Assembly: GCA_041595875.1 (NCBI GenBank) | Contig: JBFHJN010000049.1 | Coordinates: 1-18,584 of the forward strand | Source of the DNA: UBA2279 sp041595875 | GTDB lineage: Bacteria; Actinomycetota; Coriobacteriia; Anaerosomatales; Anaerosomataceae | Direction: 5' to 3' | Length of the DNA: 18,584 nt | Shown here: piece after piece, positions 5,923 through 11,821 of the stretch | Layout: each line of letters begins with the position of its first letter | How positions within the stretch are numbered: the first letter of the stretch is position 1 | The notes under the pieces: generated by a model | What the model saw: only the letters and a program-made list of their open reading frames with translations | What the model was told of the DNA's origin: nothing | The model's database searches: none | Position numbers and translations under genes: made by a program

Positions 5923-5946
5923 AACCTGCTACGGCAGGTTTTTTTT
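5923..5946 (+). terminator. Strong intrinsic terminator
   Basis: AACCTGC (5923-5929), TACG loop, GCAGGTT (5934-5940), then eight T including the last stem bases. It starts 12 bases after the stop of the 106-residue ORF and isolates that unit from the rightward early operon. Confidence 0.92.
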
Positions 5947-5950
5947 CGCC

Positions 5951-5996
5951 TGCATAAAAATTTGCATATTTATTTGCATAGCCGCATTGACAGCCT
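5951..5996. promoter_or_regulatory. TTGCATA repeats upstream of the rightward early promoter (imperfect operators)
   Basis: GCAT half-sites recur at 5964-5967 and 5976-5979, each with a degenerate left arm at the operator distance (ATAA-N6-GCAT at 5954-5967 and ATAT-N6-GCAT at 5966-5979). They lie just upstream of the -35 and could be weak secondary operators; they are not perfect. Confidence 0.45.
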
Positions 5997-6015
5997 ATGC
6001 ATGTTTGCATAGATT
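5987..6015 (+). promoter_or_regulatory. pL-like early promoter with embedded operator
   Basis: A consensus TTGACA -35 (5987-5992), exactly 17 bases, then TAGATT -10 (6010-6015) gives a strong sigma-70 promoter starting near 6022. Its spacer contains ATGC-ATGTTT-GCAT (5997-6010), 12 of 14 bases identical to the reverse complement of O1. CI and Cro should therefore repress this promoter as they do pR. Confidence 0.85.
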
Positions 6016-6239
6016 ATTACCCATCGAAGCGCACAACAGCGCAACGAAGGCAGCGATGCCTCGGGTGGTCCCGGAACGCTCTTTAAGAATTTGCCGCAAC
6101 AAAAACCGCATTGCCTCGACGGCGACCGGCGTACTGGAAAAGCCATTGAGGGGCTGGAACAGACGAGGTGCTGACCGAACCGAGCGAATGACCCGAACGG
6201 GCAGTGCGAGAGAAACGATGAGCCGGGGTAATCGCCCCG
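6016..6239 (+). promoter_or_regulatory. Early leader with boxA-like element and hairpin
   Basis: No gene is supported here. CGCTCTTTAAGAA at 6077-6089 matches the boxA antitermination element (lambda CGCTCTTA, rrn TGCTCTTTAACA). It is about 55 bases after the predicted transcription start. A clear boxB is missing: TGCC/GGCG around a 5-base loop near 6112-6124 is the best candidate. A perfect CCGGGG-TAATCG-CCCCGG hairpin (6223-6240) has no T run and sits just before the paired leader element. Confidence 0.55.
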
Positions 6240-6402
6240 GCCTGCATCGGAGAGTGATTTGGCGCGGACCGCGAGCTTGATGGCGGCAGGCGTGAACGGG
6301 TAGCTCCCATTTAGCGTCGGCCGGTGCCGGACCTGATCAATCTGGCGAGAAGTCCAGCATGTCTCCCCTGTTCGACTCAGGGCAGATCACTCCCCAATGC
6401 AG
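6240..6402 (+). ncRNA. Paired leader element, copy A (candidate structured RNA)
   Basis: The strand 6242-6261 (beginning CTGCATCGGAGAG) pairs with 6383-6402 (ending CCCCAATGCAG) over about 20 bases with two A/C-type mismatches and a wobble. It encloses 121 bases that contain smaller hairpins: CGCG-GAC-CGCG right after the first arm, CGGC-N4-GCCG, CTGG-N8-CCAG near 6343-6358, and CCCTG-TTCGACT-CAGGG just before the second arm. It ends 24 bases before the start of the LuxR-like gene. A second copy is at 7623-7754. Function unknown; a cis-acting leader is the simplest idea. Confidence 0.6.
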
Positions 6403-6426
6403 CAACACCGACACAGGGAGAACGAC

Positions 6427-6792
6427 ATGGAAACTATCCAAGTAGAAGGATGGCAAGGCCACCTCGGACAAGGCCTCGCCCCTCGGCAGTTGATGGCAAC
6501 GATTTACGCGGCACTGGGCTTCACCCGGAAAGAGATCGCAAAGCACATGGAGTGCAGTCCGGAGACGATCAAGACGCAGCTGGAGACGGCGCGTCACAAG
6601 CTGGACAACCAGCCGACAGTGCGCGAGCTGTGCCGCGAAGCCATGCGCCGGGGAATCATCGCCCCGCTCGTGCTGGCGTTATTCGTAGGCGGAGAGCACG
6701 CACAGGTCCGCCCGATACGCCGCCCAGACGCCCCCAGGACGCAGCTAGTGGTCAGGGCTCAGCGACTGGATGAGGCGCAGTTGGCTGCCTAG
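6427..6792 (+). CDS. LuxR/GerE-type helix-turn-helix protein
   Basis: The 121-residue protein carries a GerE-like HTH at about residues 16-70: LAPRQLMATIYAALGFTRKEIAKHM, SPETIKTQLETARHKL and a following TVRELCREAMRRGII. This matches the usual LTPRE..VL..lA.G.s.kEIA ... S..TVk.h......KL pattern. It has no receiver or autoinducer domain, so it is a stand-alone DNA-binding protein. It is the first gene after the pL-like promoter, with GGAG about 6 bases before the ATG. The position suggests an early regulator, perhaps of phage late or host genes. The tail after residue 90 is Arg/Pro-rich and unassigned. Confidence 0.82.
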   Translation: METIQVEGWQGHLGQGLAPRQLMATIYAALGFTRKEIAKHMECSPETIKTQLETARHKLDNQPTVRELCREAMRRGIIAPLVLALFVGGEHAQVRPIRRPDAPRTQLVVRAQRLDEAQLAA

Positions 6793-6829
6793 CCGCCCAT
6801 GGGCACCCATCAGCACATAGGAGGATGAG

Positions 6830-7030
6830 ATGGTCTGGATCATCGACCGCAAAATAAACAAGGTTCGGCATGTCGCGCTAGGAAGCGCCGCCATGATGGA
6901 TGCCGAGAACGTTTACACCACAGAAGCTGAGGCGAAAGCCGCATTCGTGCCGACCTGCACCCATCCGACCAGGCTAGGCAACAGTAAAACCGGCTTTGTG
7001 TTCTGCGCTGACTGCGGCACCCCATGCTAA
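6830..7030 (+). CDS. 66-residue hypothetical protein with C-terminal Cys cluster
   Basis: An AGGAGG ribosome site lies 5 bases before ATG 6830. The C-terminal part has Cys and His at C43-T-H and then C58..C61..C66, suggesting a small metal-binding ribbon, while the N-terminal 35 residues look like a small beta domain (WIIDRKINKVRHVALG, then an EAEAKAAF helix). It does not match a family I can name. It overlaps the next micro-ORF by 7 bases. Confidence 0.65.
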   Translation: MVWIIDRKINKVRHVALGSAAMMDAENVYTTEAEAKAAFVPTCTHPTRLGNSKTGFVFCADCGTPC

Positions 7031-7113
7031 CCCTACCCCAGGCCCTCCTCCTCATCAGCGTACTAGCTGCGCTGTGGGGGTGGGAGTGGTGGAGAGAGAA
7101 AGGAGAGAAGTGA
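7024..7113 (+). CDS. 29-residue single-span membrane peptide
   Basis: ATG 7024 overlaps the end of the previous gene and its TGA overlaps the next ATG as TGATG. The peptide is hydrophobic (LPQALLLISVLAALWGW) followed by a basic tail (WWREKGEK), the form of a single-pass membrane peptide. The perfect packing supports translation; the function is unknown. Confidence 0.55.
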   Translation: MLTLPQALLLISVLAALWGWEWWREKGEK

Positions 7114-7403
7114 TGGAAAAGCTAAGAGACGAATTTGAGCAATGGTACGCGAGCGAAATGATGCACACCCACATGTGGGATTTTGCTGGGCGCGTTCAGT
7201 ACCTAAAGGCACTTCGGCAGGCTGACTCTTACAAGCCTGCTTTGACTGACCTTCGGGCGGCTTGGGCTGGGTTCAGGGCATCAAGGAAAGAGGTTTTGAT
7301 TACCCTGCCGCGATGGTCCTGCTACGACGACGCAAGCACGGCTAGAGAGGTAATTGACCATTGCCGAGAAGCAATCGAAGAGGCTGGTTTTCGAACTGAA
7401 TAA
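7113..7403 (+). CDS. 96-residue hypothetical phage protein
   Basis: The ATG at 7113 follows AAAGGAGAG by about 5 bases and overlaps the stop of the membrane micropeptide. Longer in-frame starts would run through that peptide and are rejected. The protein begins MEKLRDEFEQWYASE and ends with LPRWSCYDDASTAREVIDHCREAIEEAG, both patterns I have seen in small phage hypothetical proteins of unknown function. The content is mixed alpha, with no membrane segment and no catalytic motif visible. Confidence 0.7.
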   Translation: MEKLRDEFEQWYASEMMHTHMWDFAGRVQYLKALRQADSYKPALTDLRAAWAGFRASRKEVLITLPRWSCYDDASTAREVIDHCREAIEEAGFRTE

Positions 7404-7622
7404 CCCCCCGCCTGAGCCAGCCAGACCAGACCCTAACGGGCCTGTAATAACCGAGGGCGCCCGGTGCTGGTAGCGCCATGAATAACATCCGCGCGCGGCG
7501 GACCTTCGGGATATCCGCGACGGGGATAAGACGGCAAGTGCCCCGATTGCTGAAAAACACCGGCAGCCGTTGGCGGGACTCCACTACACCCCGTTGAGAC
7601 GGCCGAATGGCTCACGTAACGA
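7404..7622 (+). other. Gene-free stretch with several GC-rich inverted repeats
   Basis: No ORF is supported. Visible structures are GGCGC (7456-7460) with GCGCC (7473-7477), the palindrome CCGCGCGCGG (7489-7498), CGCGG (7494-7498) with CCGCG (7515-7519), and CGGGG (7521-7525) with CCCCG (7541-7545). None is followed by a T run. The stretch leads into the second paired leader element, so it may be part of one long structured leader. Confidence 0.4.
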
Positions 7623-7754
7623 GCCTGCATCGGAGAGTGATCAGTCTGCGCGAAAGCGTGCTGCTGATGGGCGAATCTAGTCCGGCTCGCTACCGGATGA
7701 ACACACAGGGATTGCGACCTGCGGTCAAGATTCAGCTGATCACTCCCCGATGCA
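7623..7754 (+). ncRNA. Paired leader element, copy B (candidate structured RNA)
   Basis: Arms 7626-7644 and 7736-7754 pair over 19 bases with a single A/C mismatch at the same place as in copy A. They enclose 91 bases with a GAAA-capped hairpin just after the first arm (TGCGC-GAAA-GCGTG) and TCCGG-N7-CCGGA (7681-7697). Bases 7623-7641 are identical to 6240-6258, and 7738-7754 match 6385-6401 at 16 of 17. The inner end of the stem differs from copy A by compensatory changes. The element ends 47 bases before the next gene. Confidence 0.62.
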
Positions 7755-7801
7755 CCGCATCACCCCTTCCATCGCCCATCCGGGCAACCGAGGTATCCAC
7801 C

Positions 7802-8170
7802 ATGAAGCACTACGGACCCATAGGGCGCCGCGAACAGCCGTGCCCGGATGACAGCGTTTCCGAGGCAGAGCAGGTGCTGGCCGCGCTCGACAGCCTCGAC
7901 GAACCAACCATGCAGGCCTACGCCGAGTTCTGCGAGGACAAGCTAGAGGTGCCGGCCGCGCTGGCCAAGGCGCTGATCCTGTCCATCTGCTCCGGCAAGT
8001 GGGACGCCCTGCGCAGCCGCATCGGCTACTCGAACGAATGGCTCGACGAGGCCCTGAACGAGATCGTCTGGAGCATCGACAAGCAGCAAGCAGCATTCAT
8101 CGAACACCACGCAGCGCAGTTGCGCAGCAAGGCCGAGCAGATCGAACAGAGCAAGCAGGAGGCGGCATGA
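7802..8170 (+). CDS. 122-residue hypothetical protein
   Basis: The start is placed at ATG 7802, with GAGGT about 9 bases upstream; an upstream in-frame extension to 7607 would cross the paired leader element and has no phage-like sequence. The protein is acidic and mostly helical (SEAEQVLAALDSL, MQAYAEFCEDKLEVPAALAKALI), ending in a charged helix rich in Gln and Glu. No motif or membrane segment is seen, and I do not recognise it. It is coupled by ATGA to the next gene. Confidence 0.65.
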   Translation: MKHYGPIGRREQPCPDDSVSEAEQVLAALDSLDEPTMQAYAEFCEDKLEVPAALAKALILSICSGKWDALRSRIGYSNEWLDEALNEIVWSIDKQQAAFIEHHAAQLRSKAEQIEQSKQEAA

Positions 8171-8550
8171 AGCAAACAAAGGACATTCTCGACGAGATGA
8201 CCCGCGACGAGCTTCTGGCGTGGTTCCGCTCGACATACCACCAACTGCCGAAACGCAGCGAACTCCTCTTTCTGCGCTGGAAGATCCAGTCTGACGCGCT
8301 GGTGGCTGACTACAAGAAAGAGATCAGCAGTCTCGACCATCTGGACTTCGCTGTGCGCGACCGATACGCGGCTCAGTTCAATGCGACTAGCAACTCAGCT
8401 GAGAAGCTTCGGCTGCTCAAGCTGATCGAGCCCTACGACAACGCTATGTCAGCTCACCTCAAGCGCTACAAGGCGCTGGATGCACGGCAAGAGAAAGTCG
8501 ACCGGCTGTACGAGCAAATCGACATCGAGCGCAATAAGGAGGCGGCATGA
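8167..8550 (+). CDS. 127-residue helical hypothetical protein
   Basis: ATG 8167 overlaps the previous stop (ATGA) and follows GGAGG at a good distance. The sequence is charged and almost wholly helical (MTRDELLAWFRSTYHQLPKR, LDARQEKVDRLYEQIDIERN), probably a short coiled coil toward the C-terminus. No membrane segment or catalytic motif is visible, and no family is recognised. Confidence 0.65.
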   Translation: MKQTKDILDEMTRDELLAWFRSTYHQLPKRSELLFLRWKIQSDALVADYKKEISSLDHLDFAVRDRYAAQFNATSNSAEKLRLLKLIEPYDNAMSAHLKRYKALDARQEKVDRLYEQIDIERNKEAA

Positions 8551-8957
8551 GCAAGGAAGTGAACTGGCAGCAAGAATGCCTGAAGAAGGGCTTCGAGTAC
8601 GTCCGCGAGCCTGACGACCACTACGTCGTGGCCTCACCCGCCGAGATGGTCGCCCTGTTGCGCGATCTGCTTGGCGTTGACGTGCGGACCAAGGACTGCG
8701 ACAGCTACGGAGTCGCGGTGTGCGAACTGCAGGAGCAGATCGACGGGCTGGTCAACACGCTTCATGCGCAACAAGCCGAGCGCGACGCCCTTCTCGCTGA
8801 GCGGGATGCGCTGAAGAAAGCGCTTGAGCAGATCGCCGTTGCTGATTGGCAGAGCAGCGAGAGCGCAACTGACAACGAGATATCGATGGCAAAGGGAGCG
8901 CTGATCAGGAAGCTGAAACGCATCGCTGACGCCGCCCTGCAAGGAGAGCAGCCATGA
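8547..8957 (+). CDS. 136-residue coiled-coil hypothetical protein
   Basis: It is coupled by ATGA to the gene before and to the membrane micropeptide after. Residues about 62-100 (ELQEQIDGLVNTLHAQQ, AERDALLAERDALKKALEQI) give a clear heptad coiled coil. The N-terminal segment around residues 22-50 (DHYVVASPAEMVALLRDLLGVDVR) looks like a small folded domain. Such Leu/Glu-rich proteins are common among phage accessory ORFs and are of unknown function. Confidence 0.68.
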   Translation: MSKEVNWQQECLKKGFEYVREPDDHYVVASPAEMVALLRDLLGVDVRTKDCDSYGVAVCELQEQIDGLVNTLHAQQAERDALLAERDALKKALEQIAVADWQSSESATDNEISMAKGALIRKLKRIADAALQGEQP

Positions 8958-9052
8958 CCCTGAAGAACCTAGCCGGCGCCTTCCTGCTGTATGGCGGAGT
9001 GGCGCCTTTCTTAGCGGCTCTCGCCTACGTGGCGCTATTGGGGGGTGTGTGA
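8954..9052 (+). CDS. 32-residue membrane peptide
   Basis: ATG 8954 overlaps the previous stop, and its TGA (9050-9052) overlaps the next ATG. Almost the whole peptide is hydrophobic (LAGAFLLYGGVAPFLAALAY), one membrane span. AAGGAGAG lies about 8 bases upstream. Confidence 0.58.
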   Translation: MTLKNLAGAFLLYGGVAPFLAALAYVALLGGV

Positions 9053-9174
9053 TGGACGGCTACCACCGCACAAAACACAAGGCCGTGTTCTGGCTCTGCG
9101 CCGGCGTGGCTACAGCATTCATGGTCGGGGTTTACGGCCTGGCAGATCGAATAACCAACGGGGTGCCACTGTGA
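9052..9174 (+). CDS. 40-residue membrane peptide
   Basis: ATG 9052 overlaps the previous stop, and its TGA overlaps the GTG of the next ORF. The N-terminus is basic (DGYHRTKHK), followed by a span of hydrophobic residues (AVFWLCAGVATAFMVGVYGL) and a short tail. Such small inner-membrane proteins are common in phage early operons; function unknown. Confidence 0.58.
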   Translation: MDGYHRTKHKAVFWLCAGVATAFMVGVYGLADRITNGVPL

Positions 9175-9320
9175 GAACCGAAGCCCTCCCCTACGACGAC
9201 ACCCCCACAGGGCACAGCTTCGCAGCTGCTTGGTGGACCCTTGCCGGGTTCGGCGTCCTTTCCGCAACGCTCGCTTTCGGCCTCATTGGTGAGGCGGCGA
9301 TCTTTTACTTCTTCGGGTAA
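9171..9320 (+). CDS. 49-residue membrane protein, GTG start
   Basis: The GTG start at 9171 is chosen for the GTGA overlap with the previous stop; the upstream in-frame extension has no such support. The protein is soluble for about 20 residues (RTEALPYDDTPTGHS), then hydrophobic to the end (WWTLAGFGVLSATLAFGLIG and on), giving one or two membrane spans. It is the third membrane ORF in a row. Confidence 0.55.
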   Translation: MRTEALPYDDTPTGHSFAAAWWTLAGFGVLSATLAFGLIGEAAIFYFFG

Positions 9321-9365
9321 CCCAACCTACTGACAGGCTGCGCGAGACGCGGCCAAGGAGCCCAT

Positions 9366-10427
9366 GTGTCTACAGAAACCCAACTGGCCATCGTGCCGCC
9401 GAAAGAAACCGCCCTTCAGGTCTTCCAGGCTGCGAATGGCCTTGACCCGTACCTGCAGCAGATTCGCGCCGAGATCGACGCCTTCGTACCGGACGTGTCG
9501 ACGAAGAAAGGCCGCGATGCCATCGCTTCGATTGCTCACAAGGTCGCCCGCTCCAAGACAGCGCTCGACAACGTGGGCAAGGACCTGGTCGCCGAGCTGA
9601 AGGAAATCCCGAAGAAGATTGACGCCGAGCGCAAGCGGATGCGCGACACGCTGGACGCCTGGAAGGACGAGGTGCGGGCGCCGCTGAATGAGTGGGAGCA
9701 GGCTGAAGCGGATCGCGTAGCTGGGCACGAGCGGCGGATTGAAGAGCTGCGCACCATTGATACCGAGGATCGCACGGCTGCGGAAATCGCCTCAGCCATC
9801 AGCCTGATTGAAGAGGTTGAGATCGGGCCAGAGTGGGAAGAGTTCGAAGCCGAAGCGCACCGCGTCAAGGCTGCCACGATTACTACTCTGCAGCAGGCAC
9901 TGACCAAGCGGCAGGCATACGAAGCCGAGCAAGCCGAACTCGAGCGCCTCCGCGCCGAAGCCGCCCAGCGCGAGCAGAAGGACCGCGAGGAGCGCATCGC
10001 CCGGGAAGCCGCAGAGCAAGCACAGCGCGAAGCCGAGCAGCGCGCACAGGCCGAGCGTGAAGCAGCAGCCAAGCGAGAAGCCGACGCCAAGGCCGCAGCC
10101 GAGCGCCGCGAGCTGGAACTTAAGCTGCAGGCCGAACAAGCAGAGCGCGAGAAGCTGGAAGCTCAGCAGCGCGCCGAACAGGCAGAGCGTGACGCCGAAT
10201 CCCGCGCCGAGCGCGCCGCAGCAGCCGAACGCCAGCGCCAGGCAGACGAGCAGGCCCGCATTGAGGCTGAAGCCAAGGCGCGAGAAGCAGACATCGCGCA
10301 CAAGACTGCGGTTCTGACCTCGATCAAAGAGGCATTCATGGGCGCAGGCATCACCGAAGAACAGGCCAAAGCCATCATCAACATGATCCGCAAGGGCGAA
10401 GTGCCCAGCGTGTCGATTACCTATTGA
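9366..10427 (+). CDS. Coiled-coil protein of phage recombination modules (TolA-like low complexity)
   Basis: This is a 353-residue protein with a GTG start preceded by GGAG. Residues 1-175 form a folded region with charged helices (KKGRDAIASIAHKVARSK). Residues about 180-305 are an Ala/Glu/Gln/Arg-rich continuous coiled coil. The last 45 residues (KTAVLTSIKEAFMGAGITEE and on, to PSVSITY) form a compact conserved end. Similar proteins are often labelled TolA-like because of the coiled coil, but this one has no signal peptide or membrane anchor. Its fixed place just before the ERF gene suggests a role in recombination or ssDNA handling; this is inference. Confidence 0.8.
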   Translation: MSTETQLAIVPPKETALQVFQAANGLDPYLQQIRAEIDAFVPDVSTKKGRDAIASIAHKVARSKTALDNVGKDLVAELKEIPKKIDAERKRMRDTLDAWKDEVRAPLNEWEQAEADRVAGHERRIEELRTIDTEDRTAAEIASAISLIEEVEIGPEWEEFEAEAHRVKAATITTLQQALTKRQAYEAEQAELERLRAEAAQREQKDREERIAREAAEQAQREAEQRAQAEREAAAKREADAKAAAERRELELKLQAEQAEREKLEAQQRAEQAERDAESRAERAAAAERQRQADEQARIEAEAKAREADIAHKTAVLTSIKEAFMGAGITEEQAKAIINMIRKGEVPSVSITY

Positions 10428-10434
10428 GGCAGCC

Positions 10435-11199
10435 ATGAACACAGCAATTGCCCAGCGGCAGGAGAACACTGCCGTTACGAAGGCCGGCGAGTCGGCCACC
10501 ATCCTGCAGATCATCCAGCAAGTCGCCATGAGCCCGAACGCTGACATCGACAAGATGGAGCGGCTGATGGCGATGCACGAGCGCTTCCAGGCTCAGCAGG
10601 CAAAGCAGCAGTACGACGAGGCGCTTGCTCAGATGCAGGAAGAGCTGCCCGTCATCGGTGAGCGCGGCGGCATCAAGGACAAGAGCGGCCGCATCCAAAG
10701 CACCTACGCGCTTTGGGAAGACATCAATGAGGTCATCAAGCCGGTTCTGGCTCGACACGGCTTCGCCATCACATTCCGCACTCCGCGAAACGATAAGGGC
10801 ATCGAGGTTGAAGGCGTGCTAAGCCATCGCGCCGGGCACCGAGAAACGACATCCCTACTGCTTCCGGCCGATGTCAGCGGCAACAAGAACGGCGTTCAGG
10901 CCGTGGCATCCAGCGTCAGCTACGGCAAACGCTACACGGCCGGCGCGCTGCTGAACTTCACTACGACTGGCGAGGATGACGACGGAAACAGCGCAACGGT
11001 GACGGCGCGTGTGACTTCAGTGCAGGCCGCTCAGCTGGCGATGCTGCTCGAACAGTGCAGTGACAAGGCCAAGGAGTCGTTCGCCGCACTACACGGCACG
11101 CCAGCCGCAGTTGAAAAGGCCATGTTTGACCACGTGCTGGCAGCGCTAACCAAGTCGGCCAACAAGGCCAAGGAGTCTAGCAATGCAGATAATCCGTGA
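10435..11199 (+). CDS. erf: ERF-family single-strand annealing protein
   Basis: The 254-residue protein contains the ERF core at about residues 45-185: YALWEDINEVIKPVLARHGF, then GVLSHRAGH, and AVASSVSYGKRYTAGALL with GKRY at 164-167, followed by an acidic GEDDDG. ERF proteins (type P22 Erf) bind ssDNA ends as rings and anneal complementary strands, and can circularise phage DNA. The C-terminal 70 residues are variable. It overlaps the YqaJ exonuclease gene by 17 bases, the pairing expected of an annealase with its exonuclease. Confidence 0.93.
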   Translation: MNTAIAQRQENTAVTKAGESATILQIIQQVAMSPNADIDKMERLMAMHERFQAQQAKQQYDEALAQMQEELPVIGERGGIKDKSGRIQSTYALWEDINEVIKPVLARHGFAITFRTPRNDKGIEVEGVLSHRAGHRETTSLLLPADVSGNKNGVQAVASSVSYGKRYTAGALLNFTTTGEDDDGNSATVTARVTSVQAAQLAMLLEQCSDKAKESFAALHGTPAAVEKAMFDHVLAALTKSANKAKESSNADNP

Positions 11200-11800
11200 A
11201 GTCGAGCAGGGGTCGGCCGATTGGCTGGCCCTGCGCCTGGGAATCGTGACCTGCTCCGAACTGGACTGCCTGCTGGTCAACGGCAAAGGGCAAGAAGGCT
11301 TCGGTGCGGCTGCCTTCACCTACATGGATACGCTGATCGGCGAGCGCATAACGGGCGAGGCCGCAGACCCATTCGGCGGCAACCGCCACACCGAGCGCGG
11401 GCACGAGTTGGAAGCCGTCGCACGCGGCCTGTACGAGTCACGCGAAGAGGTCGCCACGGAACAGGTGGCCATCATCCTGAATCACGGCATCGGCTACTCG
11501 CCGGACTCGCTGGTCGGCGCCAACGGCCTCACAGAGATCAAGACCAAACTGCCGAAGTTCCAGGTCGGCGTGATCCTGGCCGGCGAGATACCGAAAGAGC
11601 ACGTCGCGCAGTGCCAGGGCGGGCTATGGGTATCCGATCGGGAATGGATCGACTTCGTGTCCTACTGGCCGGGCATGCCCCTCTTCGTCAAGCGTGCATA
11701 CCGCGACGAGGCACTGATTCGCAAGATCAGCGAGCGCGTCACCACCTTTTACGAACTGCTCGAAGAGCGGATGAATCGGGTAATGGGCATCGCTGCCTAA
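11183..11800 (+). CDS. YqaJ-type viral recombinase exonuclease (lambda Exo-like)
   Basis: This is a 205-residue PD-(D/E)XK nuclease. Visible active-site parts are Glu in ERGHELEAVAR (E75/E77), Asp108 in GYSPDSLVG, and Glu118-Ile-Lys120 in LTEIKTK, with Gln143 in HVAQCQGGLWV. Enzymes of this family degrade one strand from a dsDNA end to feed ssDNA to an annealase. The partner is the overlapping ERF gene, and SSB follows. The length is near the family norm and all motifs are present, so it should be active. Confidence 0.93.
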   Translation: MQIIREVEQGSADWLALRLGIVTCSELDCLLVNGKGQEGFGAAAFTYMDTLIGERITGEAADPFGGNRHTERGHELEAVARGLYESREEVATEQVAIILNHGIGYSPDSLVGANGLTEIKTKLPKFQVGVILAGEIPKEHVAQCQGGLWVSDREWIDFVSYWPGMPLFVKRAYRDEALIRKISERVTTFYELLEERMNRVMGIAA

Positions 11801-11821
11801 CCCAACAACCAAGGAGCCGAT

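Noticed and set aside
6366..6390. A tRNA-like T-arm (CCCTG-TTCGACT-CAGGG) followed by a 7-base stem in leader copy A.
   Set aside because: The loop fits TTCRANY, but the partner copy at 7623-7754 lacks it, no D or anticodon arm of normal size is present, and the element is far too long for a tRNA. No tRNA is called in the window.
7607..7801. An upstream start for the 122-residue protein.
   Set aside because: The extension lies across the paired leader element, which is repeated elsewhere outside any frame, and a ribosome site precedes 7802.
9900..10320. Repeated GCCGAGC/GCGCGAAGC-type words that could look like a tandem DNA repeat.
   Set aside because: They follow the codon pattern of an Ala/Glu/Arg/Gln coiled coil and are not regular in spacing.
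9536..10553. Long minus-strand ORFs opposite the coiled-coil and ERF genes.
   Set aside because: Their Ser/Arg/Ala- or Leu/Phe/Gly-rich low-complexity products mirror the Ala/Glu-rich coiled coil on the other strand.
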